From MKSF01 sp037190225 (GTDB lineage: Bacteria; Bacteroidota; Bacteroidia; Chitinophagales; Chitinophagaceae): DNA of 64,000 bases. Shown here piece after piece: positions 47,729 through 56,837 of the stretch. Below the pieces are notes generated by a model. That model was not told the origin of the DNA. It ran no database searches and saw only the letters and a program-made list of their open reading frames with translations. Each line of letters begins with the position of its first letter. The stretch's first letter is position 1. Where the stretch lies: the NCBI GenBank assembly GCA_037190225.1, contig JBBCJL010000001.1:62001-126000 (forward strand), read 5' to 3'. The translations under genes and the position numbers were made by a program.

Positions 47729-49777
47729 TTACCATACTTTGGCTCTTTTATCAGCCGGTATATACATTTTATCGCCTTCTTTGATATTAAAGGCTTTATA
47801 GAAAGGCTCGAACATGCTCAGCGGACCGTTGCAGCGCCATTCACCCGGTGAGTGCGGATCGGTCTCTATCAGCTGTAAGGCCATCTGGTCGGTAGCTTTG
47901 GTGCGCCATATCTGTGCCCAGCTCAGGAAGAAGCGCTGATCGGGGGTGAAGCCGTCTATCAGCTCCTTGCTTTGTCCCTGCTTGGTCTTTTTGAAGGCGT
48001 CATAGGCGATGGTCATACCGCCGAGGTCGGCTATATTTTCTCCCAGGGTCAGCTCACCGTTCACGTGGGCCGTACCATTCACTACGGTGTAACCGTTGAA
48101 CTGCTCTACTACAACACCTGTTTTGGATTTGAATAATTTGGCATCCTCTTCGGTCCACCAGTTCCTGAGATAACCGTCCGCATCATACTGGCAGCCCTGG
48201 TCATCGAAACCGTGTGTCATTTCGTGGCCTATTACGGCACCGATGCCGCCGTAGTTAATGGCATCATCCGCTTTAAAGTCAAAGAACGGGAATTGCAGGA
48301 TCGCTGCGGGGAATACGATCTCGTTGAACACGGGATTATAGTAGGCATTCACCGTATTAGGCGACATCAGCCATTCTTTCTTGTCCACTTTGGTGCCGAG
48401 ACGCGCCACCTGCCTGTTGAATTCAAAAGCGGAAGCGTTCATGATATTCTGAACATAATTATCAGCCGTCAGCGTCAGGCCGTCATAATTTTTCCATTCA
48501 TCGGGATAGCCTATTTTCTTGATAAAGGTATTCAGCTTCGCGATGGCTTTGTTCTTGGTTGCCTCGCTCATCCAGTCCAGCCTGGTGATACGCTCGTGGA
48601 AGGCGTTCTGCAGGTTGCTCACCAGCTCCACCATTCTTTTCTTGGCTTCAGGCTGGAAATGCTTATCTACATACAGCTTACCCAGCTGATCCCCGATAGC
48701 TCCGTTGATAACACCGGCAACCCTTTCCCAGCGTGGCTTCTGGATCTTCTGGCCGGATAGGGTCTGCCCGTAGAACGCGAAGCGCGCATTGTCAAAGCTG
48801 CTGCTCAGGTAAGGGGACATGTCGGAAATGAGATGTACCTTCAGGTAGTCTTTCCATACAGCCAGCGGGGTAGCTTTCAGCTGCTTGCCGAGCTCCTTAT
48901 AATAATTGGGCGTGGCTACGATAATGCTGTCTGCCCCTTTGCTGATGCCCAGCTCCGTGATGAACCTGTTCCAGTCGATACCGGTAAGCGCTGTGATCTG
49001 CTGAGGGGTATATTTATTATACATTTTCTCAGGATCTCTCATTTCTACGGGAGAATAGGAAGCGCCCGCCAGTGCTTTTTCCAGGTTATATACTGCCTGG
49101 GCTTTAGCGTCCGCATCTGCGATGCCGGCATTTTTCAGCTGGGTAGCCAGGTAACTGATATAAGCTGTCTGGATCTGCTTGCCTTTTTCATCCGTCTTGA
49201 AATAATAATCTTTGGTAGGCAGCCCGAGACCATTCTGGCTGAACTGCATGATATAGTTGTTCACATCCTTCTCGTCCGCGAATATATAGCCACCGAACAC
49301 GCTTTGTATGCCCTGCTTGTAGTGCCTGGAGAGGAGGGACAGTATCTGGTCATTGCTGCTGAGGGCATCAATTTCATCCAGTAAAGATTTGATAGGGGTA
49401 ATGCCGGCCTGCTCTATGGCTACCGTATCCATACCGCTCTTGTAAAAAGCCCCTATATTTCCTTGTGGCGTGCCTATTTTGTCGTTGGATTTCAGCGTTT
49501 CATCCAGTAAGGCATGCACATCCTTATTGGTGCGGTCTCTTAATTCATCAAAACTTCCCCATCGTGTCTTGTCTCCCGGGATCTCGGTATTTTTCAGCCA
49601 TTGACCGTTGGCATAGCGGAAAAAGTCTTCTCCTGGCGCTACGGTGGTATCCATATTGGAAGGATCAATGAATTTGAAATCTTTGGCAGTGGCCGGGGTG
49701 TCACCCTGGCCGCTGTTGCAGGCATACAGCGATAAGCAGGTAGCTGTTACGAGGGTCAGTTTTGTGTATAAGTTCAT
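47729..49777 (-). CDS. M13-family zinc metallopeptidase lipoprotein (PepO/neprilysin-like)
   Basis: This encodes 682 residues from the ATG at 49777; the in-frame TTG at 49798 is not needed. The lipobox 'LSLYAC' places the lipid-modified Cys at about residue 19. The N-terminal M13 domain starts 'MDTTVAPGEDFFRYANGQWL'. The catalytic domain holds 'GHEMTHGFDDQG' (zinc-binding HExxH-type at 518-522), the third zinc ligand in 'GENIADLGG' (Glu about 580), 'VNAYYNPVFNEIVFPAAIL' for substrate contact, and the C-terminal 'CNGPLSMFEPFYKAF' and final W of the family. It cleaves oligopeptides outside the cytoplasm. Confidence 0.95.
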   Translation of the reverse strand: MNLYTKLTLVTATCLSLYACNSGQGDTPATAKDFKFIDPSNMDTTVAPGEDFFRYANGQWLKNTEIPGDKTRWGSFDELRDRTNKDVHALLDETLKSNDKIGTPQGNIGAFYKSGMDTVAIEQAGITPIKSLLDEIDALSSNDQILSLLSRHYKQGIQSVFGGYIFADEKDVNNYIMQFSQNGLGLPTKDYYFKTDEKGKQIQTAYISYLATQLKNAGIADADAKAQAVYNLEKALAGASYSPVEMRDPEKMYNKYTPQQITALTGIDWNRFITELGISKGADSIIVATPNYYKELGKQLKATPLAVWKDYLKVHLISDMSPYLSSSFDNARFAFYGQTLSGQKIQKPRWERVAGVINGAIGDQLGKLYVDKHFQPEAKKRMVELVSNLQNAFHERITRLDWMSEATKNKAIAKLNTFIKKIGYPDEWKNYDGLTLTADNYVQNIMNASAFEFNRQVARLGTKVDKKEWLMSPNTVNAYYNPVFNEIVFPAAILQFPFFDFKADDAINYGGIGAVIGHEMTHGFDDQGCQYDADGYLRNWWTEEDAKLFKSKTGVVVEQFNGYTVVNGTAHVNGELTLGENIADLGGMTIAYDAFKKTKQGQSKELIDGFTPDQRFFLSWAQIWRTKATDQMALQLIETDPHSPGEWRCNGPLSMFEPFYKAFNIKEGDKMYIPADKRAKVW

Positions 49778-49961
49778 AAGTGTTAAAGATTTTGTCAAAA
49801 GTTTACAGGTGCTAAATTAGAAATTAAATACATTATTCAATCCCCCTGAATAGGGGGATATTTTCAGGAGGCCCTGTTAACAGGTAATAGAAGCTGGAGC
49901 GGTATATAGTATGTTGGGGAGCGGCAAACACCTATATCCCTTGATCTTACAGGCTGCATAC

Positions 49962-49993
49962 AAAAAGTCACCGGTAACAGCCGGTGACTTTTT
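49962..49993 (-). terminator. Terminator of the kynU-MBL operon
   Basis: AAAAAGTCACCGG / CCGGTGACTTTTT (13 bp, 6-base loop). The minus strand ends in TTTTTG. It lies 15 bases after the MBL stop codon. Confidence 0.88.
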
Positions 49994-50007
49994 GTGCCTT
50001 GTAAGTC

Positions 50008-50649
50008 TCAGCCCCTTACAAAAGGATTGGCTTTTTTCTCTTCCCCGATGGTAGTATAAGGCCCGTGCCCGGAATACACCTTTGTAATATCGGGCAGGGT
50101 GTACATCTGCTGACGGATGCTTTGTAGCAGATCCTCGTGGTTGCAGCCCGGAAGGTCTGTACGGCCGATAGAATGCCGGAACAGGACATCGCCGCTGACA
50201 GCCAGCTGACCCGCCTCATAATAAAAGGCCAGGCTGCCGGGGGAATGCCCGGGTACCAGGCGTACATCCAGGGTGTCCTCCCCTAATACCAGCGGCGTAC
50301 CGGCTTCCAGGAAAAAATCGGGACTGGGAGCGACCCTGAAATTAAAGCCGAACATCATAGCAGACCCTACGGCATTGTCCAGTATCGGCAGCTCCTGCCG
50401 GTGGATGCCCCATTGTATATTATACTTTTGCTTCAGGGCATCGACCCCGAAAATATGATCTATATGTGTATGGGTATTGAAAATGAATTTCGGCGTCAGC
50501 TCATGCGCTGCAATATAGCTGGTCAAAACGCTTTCTTCTTCCGCCCCGTACATGCCGGGATCGGTGATCCAGCATTCCTTATGCTCGTTGATCCACAAAT
50601 AGGTATTTTCACTGAATGGGTTGAAGGTGAACTGTACTAACTGTAACAT
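50008..50649 (-). CDS. MBL-fold metallo-hydrolase (glyoxalase II-like)
   Basis: This encodes 213 residues with the complete metal-binding set of the metallo-beta-lactamase fold: 'HTHIDH' (HxHxDH, about 60-65), 'PGHSPGS' (third His), 'VSGDVLF' (bridging Asp) and 'YSGHGP' (last His). The short form without the glyoxalase II C-terminal helices is common in Bacteroidota and probably hydrolyses a thioester or similar bond. It starts three bases after kynU, so the two are translationally coupled. Whether it acts on a kynurenine-pathway intermediate is unknown. Confidence 0.9.
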   Translation of the reverse strand: MLQLVQFTFNPFSENTYLWINEHKECWITDPGMYGAEEESVLTSYIAAHELTPKFIFNTHTHIDHIFGVDALKQKYNIQWGIHRQELPILDNAVGSAMMFGFNFRVAPSPDFFLEAGTPLVLGEDTLDVRLVPGHSPGSLAFYYEAGQLAVSGDVLFRHSIGRTDLPGCNHEDLLQSIRQQMYTLPDITKVYSGHGPYTTIGEEKKANPFVRG

Positions 50650-50652
50650 AGC

Positions 50653-51927
50653 TTATAATTGAATGCCTTTTAAGATCTCATAGAACCGGTACACATCTTC
50701 AAATGTATTGTACATCGGAACCGGCGCTATCCTGATAACATTGGGTTCCCGCCAGTCTGCAATGACACCGTTCGCCGTCAGGATATCAAATACGCTCCTG
50801 CCGTCTTTGCCAAACAGGAGCGACAGCTGCGCGCCTCTTTGTTCCGGGTCGGAAGGGGTGATGATCCCGAAATTAAGATGGGTGATGTCCTGAAGCAGGA
50901 ATTCCAGGTACGCTGTCAGCTTCACGGACTTCTGGCGCAGCTCGGCTATCGTTGTCTTGTCGTAAATATCCAGGGATGCCTTAAGGCCTATCATATTGAA
51001 AACGGGCGCATTGCTCATCTGCCAGCTGTCCGCGCTGGGGCTCGGTACAAATCCTTTCTTCATCCGGAAGCGGGTGGCTTCGTCATTGCCCCACCAGCCG
51101 GCCAGCCTGAACGTGTCGGGGTTATCAATATGCCTTTCGTTGACAAAGATACCGGCCACACCGCCGGGTCCTGCATTCAGGTATTTATAAGAGCACCAGC
51201 AGGCGAAATCCACATCCCAGCTGTGCAGTTCCAGCGGGACATTACCCATCGCGTGGGCCAGGTCGAACCCGGCCAGCGCGCCTGCCTTATGGGCCGCGGC
51301 GGTAATGGATGCCATATCATACAGTTGCCCGGTATAATAATTCACGCCGCCCATCATGACCAGCGCCAGCTCATCGCCGGTGGCTTCAATGGTGGCCAGG
51401 ATGTCCCCGGGCCTGAGCGTATGCTCTCCCGGTCTCGGTGTCAGCTCTATGATCGTTGCTTCCGGCAGCAGCCCGTGCATACGCACCTGGGTCTCCACGG
51501 CATATTGGTCGGAAGGAAATGCGCCGGCCTCCATAATGATCTTGACCCTGCCGGAGGCCTTATCCGGCTTATAGAAGGAGATCATCAGCAGGTGGAGGTT
51601 GACGGTCAGCGTATTGGTCGCTACGACCTCCTTTTCCAGGGCCCCGCATATCCTTGCAAGGCTGGCCGTGAACTGGCGGTGATAGCTCAGCCAGGGATTT
51701 TCTGCATTGAAATGTCCTTCCACACCCCATTTGGCCCAGTCGTCCAGCTCTTTCTGGAAGAGGTAAGAGGCGCTTCTCGGCTGCAGGCCGAGGGAATTGC
51801 CGCAGAAATAAACGGTATCGTGATCGTTGTGCTTCGGAAAGTGGAACCGGGACCTGAAGGCGTTCAGGAAATCCAGGTCATCTAATGATCTTGCAAATTC
51901 CGGGTCTATTTTAAAAGGTACGCTCAT
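50653..51927 (-). CDS. kynU: Kynureninase
   Basis: This encodes 424 residues, the usual length. The PLP enzyme cleaves L-kynurenine to anthranilate and alanine, or 3-hydroxykynurenine to 3-hydroxyanthranilate. Marks are 'YFCGNSLGLQPRSA', 'NTLTVNLHLLMISFY', 'GFDLAHAMGNVPLELHSWDVDFACWCSYKYLN' with the PLP lysine Lys248, and 'GPGGVAGIFVNERH'. It forms an operon with the MBL hydrolase. No other kynurenine genes are in the window. The product could feed NAD synthesis, but nadB elsewhere in the window shows that the aspartate route exists, so degradation of tryptophan is as likely. Confidence 0.95.
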   Translation of the reverse strand: MSVPFKIDPEFARSLDDLDFLNAFRSRFHFPKHNDHDTVYFCGNSLGLQPRSASYLFQKELDDWAKWGVEGHFNAENPWLSYHRQFTASLARICGALEKEVVATNTLTVNLHLLMISFYKPDKASGRVKIIMEAGAFPSDQYAVETQVRMHGLLPEATIIELTPRPGEHTLRPGDILATIEATGDELALVMMGGVNYYTGQLYDMASITAAAHKAGALAGFDLAHAMGNVPLELHSWDVDFACWCSYKYLNAGPGGVAGIFVNERHIDNPDTFRLAGWWGNDEATRFRMKKGFVPSPSADSWQMSNAPVFNMIGLKASLDIYDKTTIAELRQKSVKLTAYLEFLLQDITHLNFGIITPSDPEQRGAQLSLLFGKDGRSVFDILTANGVIADWREPNVIRIAPVPMYNTFEDVYRFYEILKGIQL

Positions 51928-51978
51928 TGCAATAATTGATTTTTGGGTCCGGGTAAGCTACCCGTAGCGTATAATAAA

Positions 51979-52632
51979 TTAAGGGGTCGTTTCGGCTTCC
52001 GGGACGGTTTCAGAAGCCTTTTCCCGCGGTTTCAGCATTTTATTCTGGAACAGCAGCAGGGTAATGATCCCAACGGAGATCAGGCTGTCTGCCAGGTTAA
52101 AGATAGGTTCAAAAAAACGGAAGGATTTCCCGCCCACCCATGGCATCCATTGCGGCCAGGTGGTATCTATCAGCGGGAAATACAGCATATCGACCACCCT
52201 GCCGTGAAGGAACTGACCGTAGCCGTTGCCTGAGAAAGTGAGCTGGGATACCTCGTAGGGGAACTGGGTATCTGTGAATATCAGTCCATAGAACAGGCAG
52301 TCGATAAGGTTGCCCGCTGCGCCGGCAAGGATCAGCGAGGCGCATATTAAAAGGCTCTTCCTGTGTCCCTGGCGGACAAGCCGCTTCACCCAGAAGAAGC
52401 CGAATACCACAGCGCAGAGGCGGAACAGCGTCAGGATGAGCTTGCCCAGGTCGTTATCCAGTATCTTCATTCCGAAGGCCATACCTTCGTTTTCTATAAA
52501 ATACAATTGAAACCAGGAGCCGAATACAGGAATGCTTTCTCCCAGGTAAAAATGAGTTTTGATATAGATCTTGCTGACCTGATCTGTCACGATGAGGAGC
52601 AATACTATTAACAGGATGTGCTTGTATTTCAC
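51979..52632 (-). CDS. lspA: Signal peptidase II (lipoprotein signal peptidase)
   Basis: This encodes 217 residues with GTG as start codon at 52632. That start places the first helix 'YKHILLIVLLLIVTDQVSKIYIKTHF' at the N-terminus as in other LspA proteins; the open frame reaches 52752, but the extra part is not conserved. Four helices are visible. The catalytic aspartates are Asp148 in 'GRVVDMLYFP' and Asp182 in 'FNLADSLI', with 'AGAAGNLID' preceding. It cleaves prolipoproteins at the lipobox Cys. The many lipoproteins of this window are its substrates. An insert of about 35 residues before the VVD motif is usual for Bacteroidota. Confidence 0.94.
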   Translation of the reverse strand: MKYKHILLIVLLLIVTDQVSKIYIKTHFYLGESIPVFGSWFQLYFIENEGMAFGMKILDNDLGKLILTLFRLCAVVFGFFWVKRLVRQGHRKSLLICASLILAGAAGNLIDCLFYGLIFTDTQFPYEVSQLTFSGNGYGQFLHGRVVDMLYFPLIDTTWPQWMPWVGGKSFRFFEPIFNLADSLISVGIITLLLFQNKMLKPREKASETVPEAETTP

Positions 52633-52847
52633 TATGCCAGGTTTTAATTTCTGAAATATAAAGTCACAAAAATAGCTGATATATTGTAAAAACCGGCTGC
52701 ATTTTTTGAGCGCCGGGGCAATGGCCGGCCGCATAAAGATATTTTTAAGCAAAAGTTTTTACAGACCGGGACATAAAAATGTATGAAAAGGCATAAATCT
52801 GTAACTTTACGCCGTTCTTGACAGTTAAAAAATAATCGGTCTACCTT

Positions 52848-53387
52848 ATGTGGCAGTTTGAGCCTTTGCCTTTGCAGGGCGCTTTCTTAATAACGCTCCC
52901 TGAATTCGCTGATGACAGGGGCGTCTTTATCAAGGCGTACCAGGAAAGTGTATTTACCTCCCGTCAGCTGGAATTTCAAATGAAGGAAAGCTACTGTTCC
53001 GTTTCGCATAAGGATGTTATCAGGGGGATGCATTTCCAGCTGCCGCCCTATGATCACAGCAAGATCGTTTTCTGTCCCCGAGGGAGTATCCTGGACGTGA
53101 TCGTAGACCTGAGAAAGGGCTCTCCCACCTACGGGAGGTATCACAGCGAGGTGCTGAGCGCTGCCAATCACCGGGCCTTCTTTATCCCCAAAGGGTTTGC
53201 GCATGGGTTCAAAAGCCTGGAAGATCATTCCATAACATATTACCTGGTGAGTTCCGAGCATAACAGCAGCGCTGATGCCGGGATACTGTACAACAGTTTC
53301 GGAATGGACTGGGATACAGCGCAGCCGATCCTTTCCGAACGGGACCTGTCGTTCAGAACGCTGGAGGCATTCCAATCACCCTTTTGA
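52848..53387 (+). CDS. dTDP-4-dehydrorhamnose 3,5-epimerase family protein
   Basis: This encodes 179 residues. The RmlC cupin shows 'FADDRGVFIKAYQESVF', 'VSHKDVIRGMHFQLPPYDHSKIVFCPRGSILDVIVDLRKGSPTYG' (catalytic His in RGMHFQ) and 'AFFIPKGFAHGFKSLEDHSITYYLVSSEH'. It epimerises a dTDP-4-keto sugar on the way to rhamnose or a related deoxysugar. rmlA, rmlB and rmlD are not adjacent, so the exact sugar is unknown. deoC follows after 18 bases on the same strand. Confidence 0.88.
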   Translation: MWQFEPLPLQGAFLITLPEFADDRGVFIKAYQESVFTSRQLEFQMKESYCSVSHKDVIRGMHFQLPPYDHSKIVFCPRGSILDVIVDLRKGSPTYGRYHSEVLSAANHRAFFIPKGFAHGFKSLEDHSITYYLVSSEHNSSADAGILYNSFGMDWDTAQPILSERDLSFRTLEAFQSPF

Positions 53388-53405
53388 TACAATAACTTTA
53401 TTATT

Positions 53406-54077
53406 ATGAAATCAATAGCATCTTATATAGATCATACCATCCTGAAGCCCACTACCGTAGCGGAGGATGTCCGGAAGCTCTGTGAAGAGGCCGTTGCCTA
53501 TGCCTTTGCGGCAGTATGTGTACCGCCGCAATTTGTGAAGCTGGCCGGGGAGCTGACTGCCGGTTCGGGAGTGAAGGTGGCTACTGTTATCGGGTTTCCT
53601 TTCGGGTACAATACCACGGCAGCCAAAGTTGCGGAGATCCGGCAGGCCATAGCGGACGGGGCGGATGAGCTGGATATGGTACATAATATATCTGCCCTTA
53701 AGCAGGGCGACTATGCTTTTCTCTCTGCCGAGGTGGCTCAATGCCTGCAGCCGGTAAGGCTCCATAATAAATGCCTGAAAGTGATCATTGAAAGCGGCAT
53801 ACTCACGGATGAGGAAATCAGCAGGTCCTGTGAAGTGTACGCCAGGCATAAGGTGGATTTTGTAAAGACATCCACGGGGTATGCCGAAACGGGCGCTACG
53901 GTTCATGCCGTAACGCTGATGAGAGCAGCCCTGCCTGGTACTATTGAGATCAAGGCATCCGGTGGTATCCGGGATTATGTATTTGCTGCGGAGCTGGTAA
54001 AGGCGGGCGCTACCCGCATCGGCGCATCGGCAGGTGTGGCCATAGTGAAGGAAGAACAATCAATAGCTGGCAGATAA
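53406..54077 (+). CDS. deoC: Deoxyribose-phosphate aldolase
   Basis: This encodes 223 residues, the usual length. It splits 2-deoxyribose-5-phosphate into glyceraldehyde-3-phosphate and acetaldehyde in deoxynucleoside breakdown. Marks are 'SYIDHTILKPTTVAEDV', 'VATVIGFPFGYN', 'DELDMVHNI' (Asp90), 'DFVKTSTGYA' with the Schiff-base Lys154, and 'IKASGGIRD'. It is nine bases upstream of murA and 18 bases after the epimerase gene, so the three genes are probably one transcript. Confidence 0.95.
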   Translation: MKSIASYIDHTILKPTTVAEDVRKLCEEAVAYAFAAVCVPPQFVKLAGELTAGSGVKVATVIGFPFGYNTTAAKVAEIRQAIADGADELDMVHNISALKQGDYAFLSAEVAQCLQPVRLHNKCLKVIIESGILTDEEISRSCEVYARHKVDFVKTSTGYAETGATVHAVTLMRAALPGTIEIKASGGIRDYVFAAELVKAGATRIGASAGVAIVKEEQSIAGR

Positions 54078-54086
54078 AAATATTTT

Positions 54087-55397
54087 ATGGCATCATTCAA
54101 AATTACAGGTGGTAAGCAGTTGCAGGGAACTATTACACCGCAGGGCGCAAAAAATGAAGCGCTGCAGATACTGTGCGCCGTCTTGCTGACGGAAGAGCCG
54201 GTAACCTTATACAATGTTCCCGACATCCTGGATGTCAATACGCTGATTACCCTGCTGGAAGATATGGGCGTATCGGTACAGCGGCAGGGTCATGGCACGA
54301 TCACGCTGCAGGCCAGGCATATTGACCTGGATTATTTACGTACGGAAAACTTTACCCGGAAGTCCAGCAAGCTGCGGGGCGCTGTTATGATGGCCGGCGC
54401 GCTGCTCGGGCGATTCGGTAAAACGTATCTTCCGCAGCCGGGAGGCGATAAGATAGGACGCAGGCGACTGGATACGCATATCCTGGGCTTTGAAAAGCTT
54501 GGCGTACAGTTCAGCTACGACCGGGATCACAAAGAATTTGTACTGGAAGCGGAAATCCTGACCGGCAATTATATCCTGCTGGAGGAGCCGTCCGTCACCG
54601 GAACCGCCAATATCATCCTGGCGGCAGTAAAGGCTAAAGGTACCACCACCATTTATAATGCCGCCTGTGAGCCTTATGTACAGCAGCTGTGCAGAATGCT
54701 GAACAGTATGGGAGCCCGTATCCAGGGAATAGGGTCTAACCTGCTGACCATCGAAGGGGTGGAAGCGCTTCACGGCTGTGAGCACAGGATGCTGGCAGAT
54801 ATGATAGAGGTAGGTTCCTTTATCGCGCTGGCGGCGATGACGCGAAGCGAGATCACCATTAAGAGCTGTGATGTCATGCATCTCGGGATCACGCTGGATG
54901 TGTTCCGTAAAATGGGCGTGGATTTTGAGGTCCGGGGTGATGATATTTATGTGCCCAGCCAGGAGAAATACACCATCAGGACCTTTATAGACGGTTCCAT
55001 ATTGAGCATCTATGACCATCCATGGCCGGGTCTGACGCCGGACCTGATCTCCGTATTGCTGGTCATGGCGATCCAGGCGGAAGGTGATGTGCTGATCTAC
55101 CAGAAAATGTTTGAAAGCCGCCTGTTCTTCGTGGACAAGCTGATAGAGATGGGCGCGAGGATCGTATTGTGCGACCCGCACCGGGCGGTGATCATGGGCC
55201 ATAACAGGCAATCCCCGCTCCGTGGTATCCGGATGTCGTCTCCCGATATACGGGCCGGGGTAGCCTTGCTGATAGCGGCATTAAGCGCCGAGGGCCAGTC
55301 TGTAATAGATAATATAGAGCAGATAGACAGGGGATATGAGCATATTGATGAGCGCCTGATAGCCCTGGGGGCGCAGATAAAAAGGATCGATGAATAG
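54087..55397 (+). CDS. murA: UDP-N-acetylglucosamine 1-carboxyvinyltransferase, Asp-type
   Basis: This encodes 436 residues. MurA adds enolpyruvate to UDP-GlcNAc, the first committed step of peptidoglycan synthesis. Visible marks are 'GTITPQGAKNEALQILCAVLLTEE', 'KLRGAVMMAGALLGRFG', 'TGTANIILAAVKAKG' and 'MIEVGSFIALAAM'. The loop that normally carries Cys115 (PGGCxIG) reads PGGDKIG, with Asp121 in its place. An Asp at this position makes MurA insensitive to fosfomycin in the known examples (for instance Mycobacterium and Chlamydia) while keeping activity. The gene follows deoC by nine bases and ends at a terminator. Confidence 0.95.
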   Translation: MASFKITGGKQLQGTITPQGAKNEALQILCAVLLTEEPVTLYNVPDILDVNTLITLLEDMGVSVQRQGHGTITLQARHIDLDYLRTENFTRKSSKLRGAVMMAGALLGRFGKTYLPQPGGDKIGRRRLDTHILGFEKLGVQFSYDRDHKEFVLEAEILTGNYILLEEPSVTGTANIILAAVKAKGTTTIYNAACEPYVQQLCRMLNSMGARIQGIGSNLLTIEGVEALHGCEHRMLADMIEVGSFIALAAMTRSEITIKSCDVMHLGITLDVFRKMGVDFEVRGDDIYVPSQEKYTIRTFIDGSILSIYDHPWPGLTPDLISVLLVMAIQAEGDVLIYQKMFESRLFFVDKLIEMGARIVLCDPHRAVIMGHNRQSPLRGIRMSSPDIRAGVALLIAALSAEGQSVIDNIEQIDRGYEHIDERLIALGAQIKRIDE

Positions 55398-55402
55398 CAG
55401 CG

Positions 55403-55434
55403 TTGCCGCAGCTTCGCTTTGGAGGCTGCGGCAA
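55403..55434 (+). terminator. Hairpin terminator after murA
   Basis: TTGCCGCAGC / GCTGCGGCAA (10 bp, 12-base loop), followed by only a short T-run. It lies six bases after the stop codon. Confidence 0.7.
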
Positions 55435-55484
55435 TTTCAGCAGGCCTGTTTATAAAACAATAAGATGCTTTAAAATATCAGAGA

Positions 55485-56834
55485 ATGAAAATTGCCGGAT
55501 GCTTGTTATGGATACTCCTGGTTTGTAATGGTGCGCTTTGGAGCCAGGAATCGTTTTTCGTGGCCCGTAAGCTGGTGACGGACGATCCGCAGACCCATAT
55601 CATTACGGCTGCCCAGGAGTATGTCTTTTTAAAGGATACAACGCTGAACGGCCTGGCTTACAGGCAGTATGCCGTCCTGACATTTACGGATTATACAGAT
55701 GGCGTAAAGGAAACGGATACGATATGTATTCATGCCGGCCCTCATCAGTTTAAGGTGCTGAACAGCAGCTACCGGGCTGTCGTAGCTATTGAGGATGCTT
55801 CCGCAGATACTTTTGAATCTCCCGGATTTAAAGATGATTTATTTTCTACCTGGCAGCAGCAGCCCGGCAGGATGATCGTGCTGTCCGATAAAGAGCTGCA
55901 TATGTGGTACGATGCTGATTTAAAGACCTGGGCAAAGTGGAGCGATGGCGTCTATCTTTATGAAGCGATACGGGATATACCAAACGCCACCGTAAAGGAG
56001 TCCCTGTTGAAGCGCCGGGAATCCGGGCCGTTTTATGATCTTTTAGGAGCGGATAGCTTTGTTTTTAACTATAATGACGTGTTCTTTCCCGGGACAGGTA
56101 CAACCCGGATAGCTTTCAGGATAGGTAAAAAATCCGGTAATGCCTACACCGTAAAAGCGTATAATATGTCCGGTCAGCATAAGGGCAGAAGGTCTTCAGG
56201 CAGGAAGCTGACCTACAGGGTACACGACACCTTTTTCAGGGTCAATAACCAATCATATCCTATACGGGAATATCAAAGCAATATCATTGTTAAGCATAGC
56301 AATACTGACAGCTCCCGGATCATCTTTTCCTGGCTCAACCCTTTTTATACCAATACAGAAGATACCGTATATACCATGGATTGGGCGGTATATACTTACG
56401 GCAGGAGCAGCCTGCAGAGCGTGTTCCCCAATACATTCTACAGCCTGTACACTTATCCTTCCTATCTTACTTTGCAGGATATCTATAATACCCGTGACCC
56501 GGCCGGAAAGTTTGTAAGTATTCCCCGTGATCTGCCGCCCCGTTTTCATGAAGAGACCGGGATTGAGCAGATATATGCTGACAATGACAGCGTTTACGTT
56601 ATGATCAATGTCACTGAGCCTGCTGAAATGACGGTGACCATAACAGACGGGCCGAAGGAACATAGGTTCGAGCTGGGTAAGGTCACAGCTACAGGGAGGT
56701 CTGCATTTGCGCTGCCCTGCCGGATCAGGGCCTCCGAAGCCTATCCGGTATCTTTATCGACCAGGATGGTTAAGGACGGCCGTTCCTATTCCAGCCTGGT
56801 CTCTAAGACGATGTTCGTTGAAAAGAAAAAATAA
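55485..56834 (+). CDS. Hypothetical secreted protein
   Basis: This encodes 449 residues with a signal peptide (about 1-20, ending LWSQ). The mature part is rich in Tyr, Asp and Thr and reads as a multi-domain beta protein ('ADSFVFNYNDVFFPGTGTTRIAFRIGKK', 'KLTYRVHDTFFRVNNQSYPIREYQSNIIVKHS', 'VYVMINVTEPAEMTVTITDG'). There is no lipobox, no T9SS sorting domain and no recognisable catalytic motif. I do not know the family. The gene converges with the PMT-type glycosyltransferase gene with only three bases between their stop codons. Confidence 0.7.
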   Translation: MKIAGCLLWILLVCNGALWSQESFFVARKLVTDDPQTHIITAAQEYVFLKDTTLNGLAYRQYAVLTFTDYTDGVKETDTICIHAGPHQFKVLNSSYRAVVAIEDASADTFESPGFKDDLFSTWQQQPGRMIVLSDKELHMWYDADLKTWAKWSDGVYLYEAIRDIPNATVKESLLKRRESGPFYDLLGADSFVFNYNDVFFPGTGTTRIAFRIGKKSGNAYTVKAYNMSGQHKGRRSSGRKLTYRVHDTFFRVNNQSYPIREYQSNIIVKHSNTDSSRIIFSWLNPFYTNTEDTVYTMDWAVYTYGRSSLQSVFPNTFYSLYTYPSYLTLQDIYNTRDPAGKFVSIPRDLPPRFHEETGIEQIYADNDSVYVMINVTEPAEMTVTITDGPKEHRFELGKVTATGRSAFALPCRIRASEAYPVSLSTRMVKDGRSYSSLVSKTMFVEKKK

Positions 56835-56837
56835 GGA

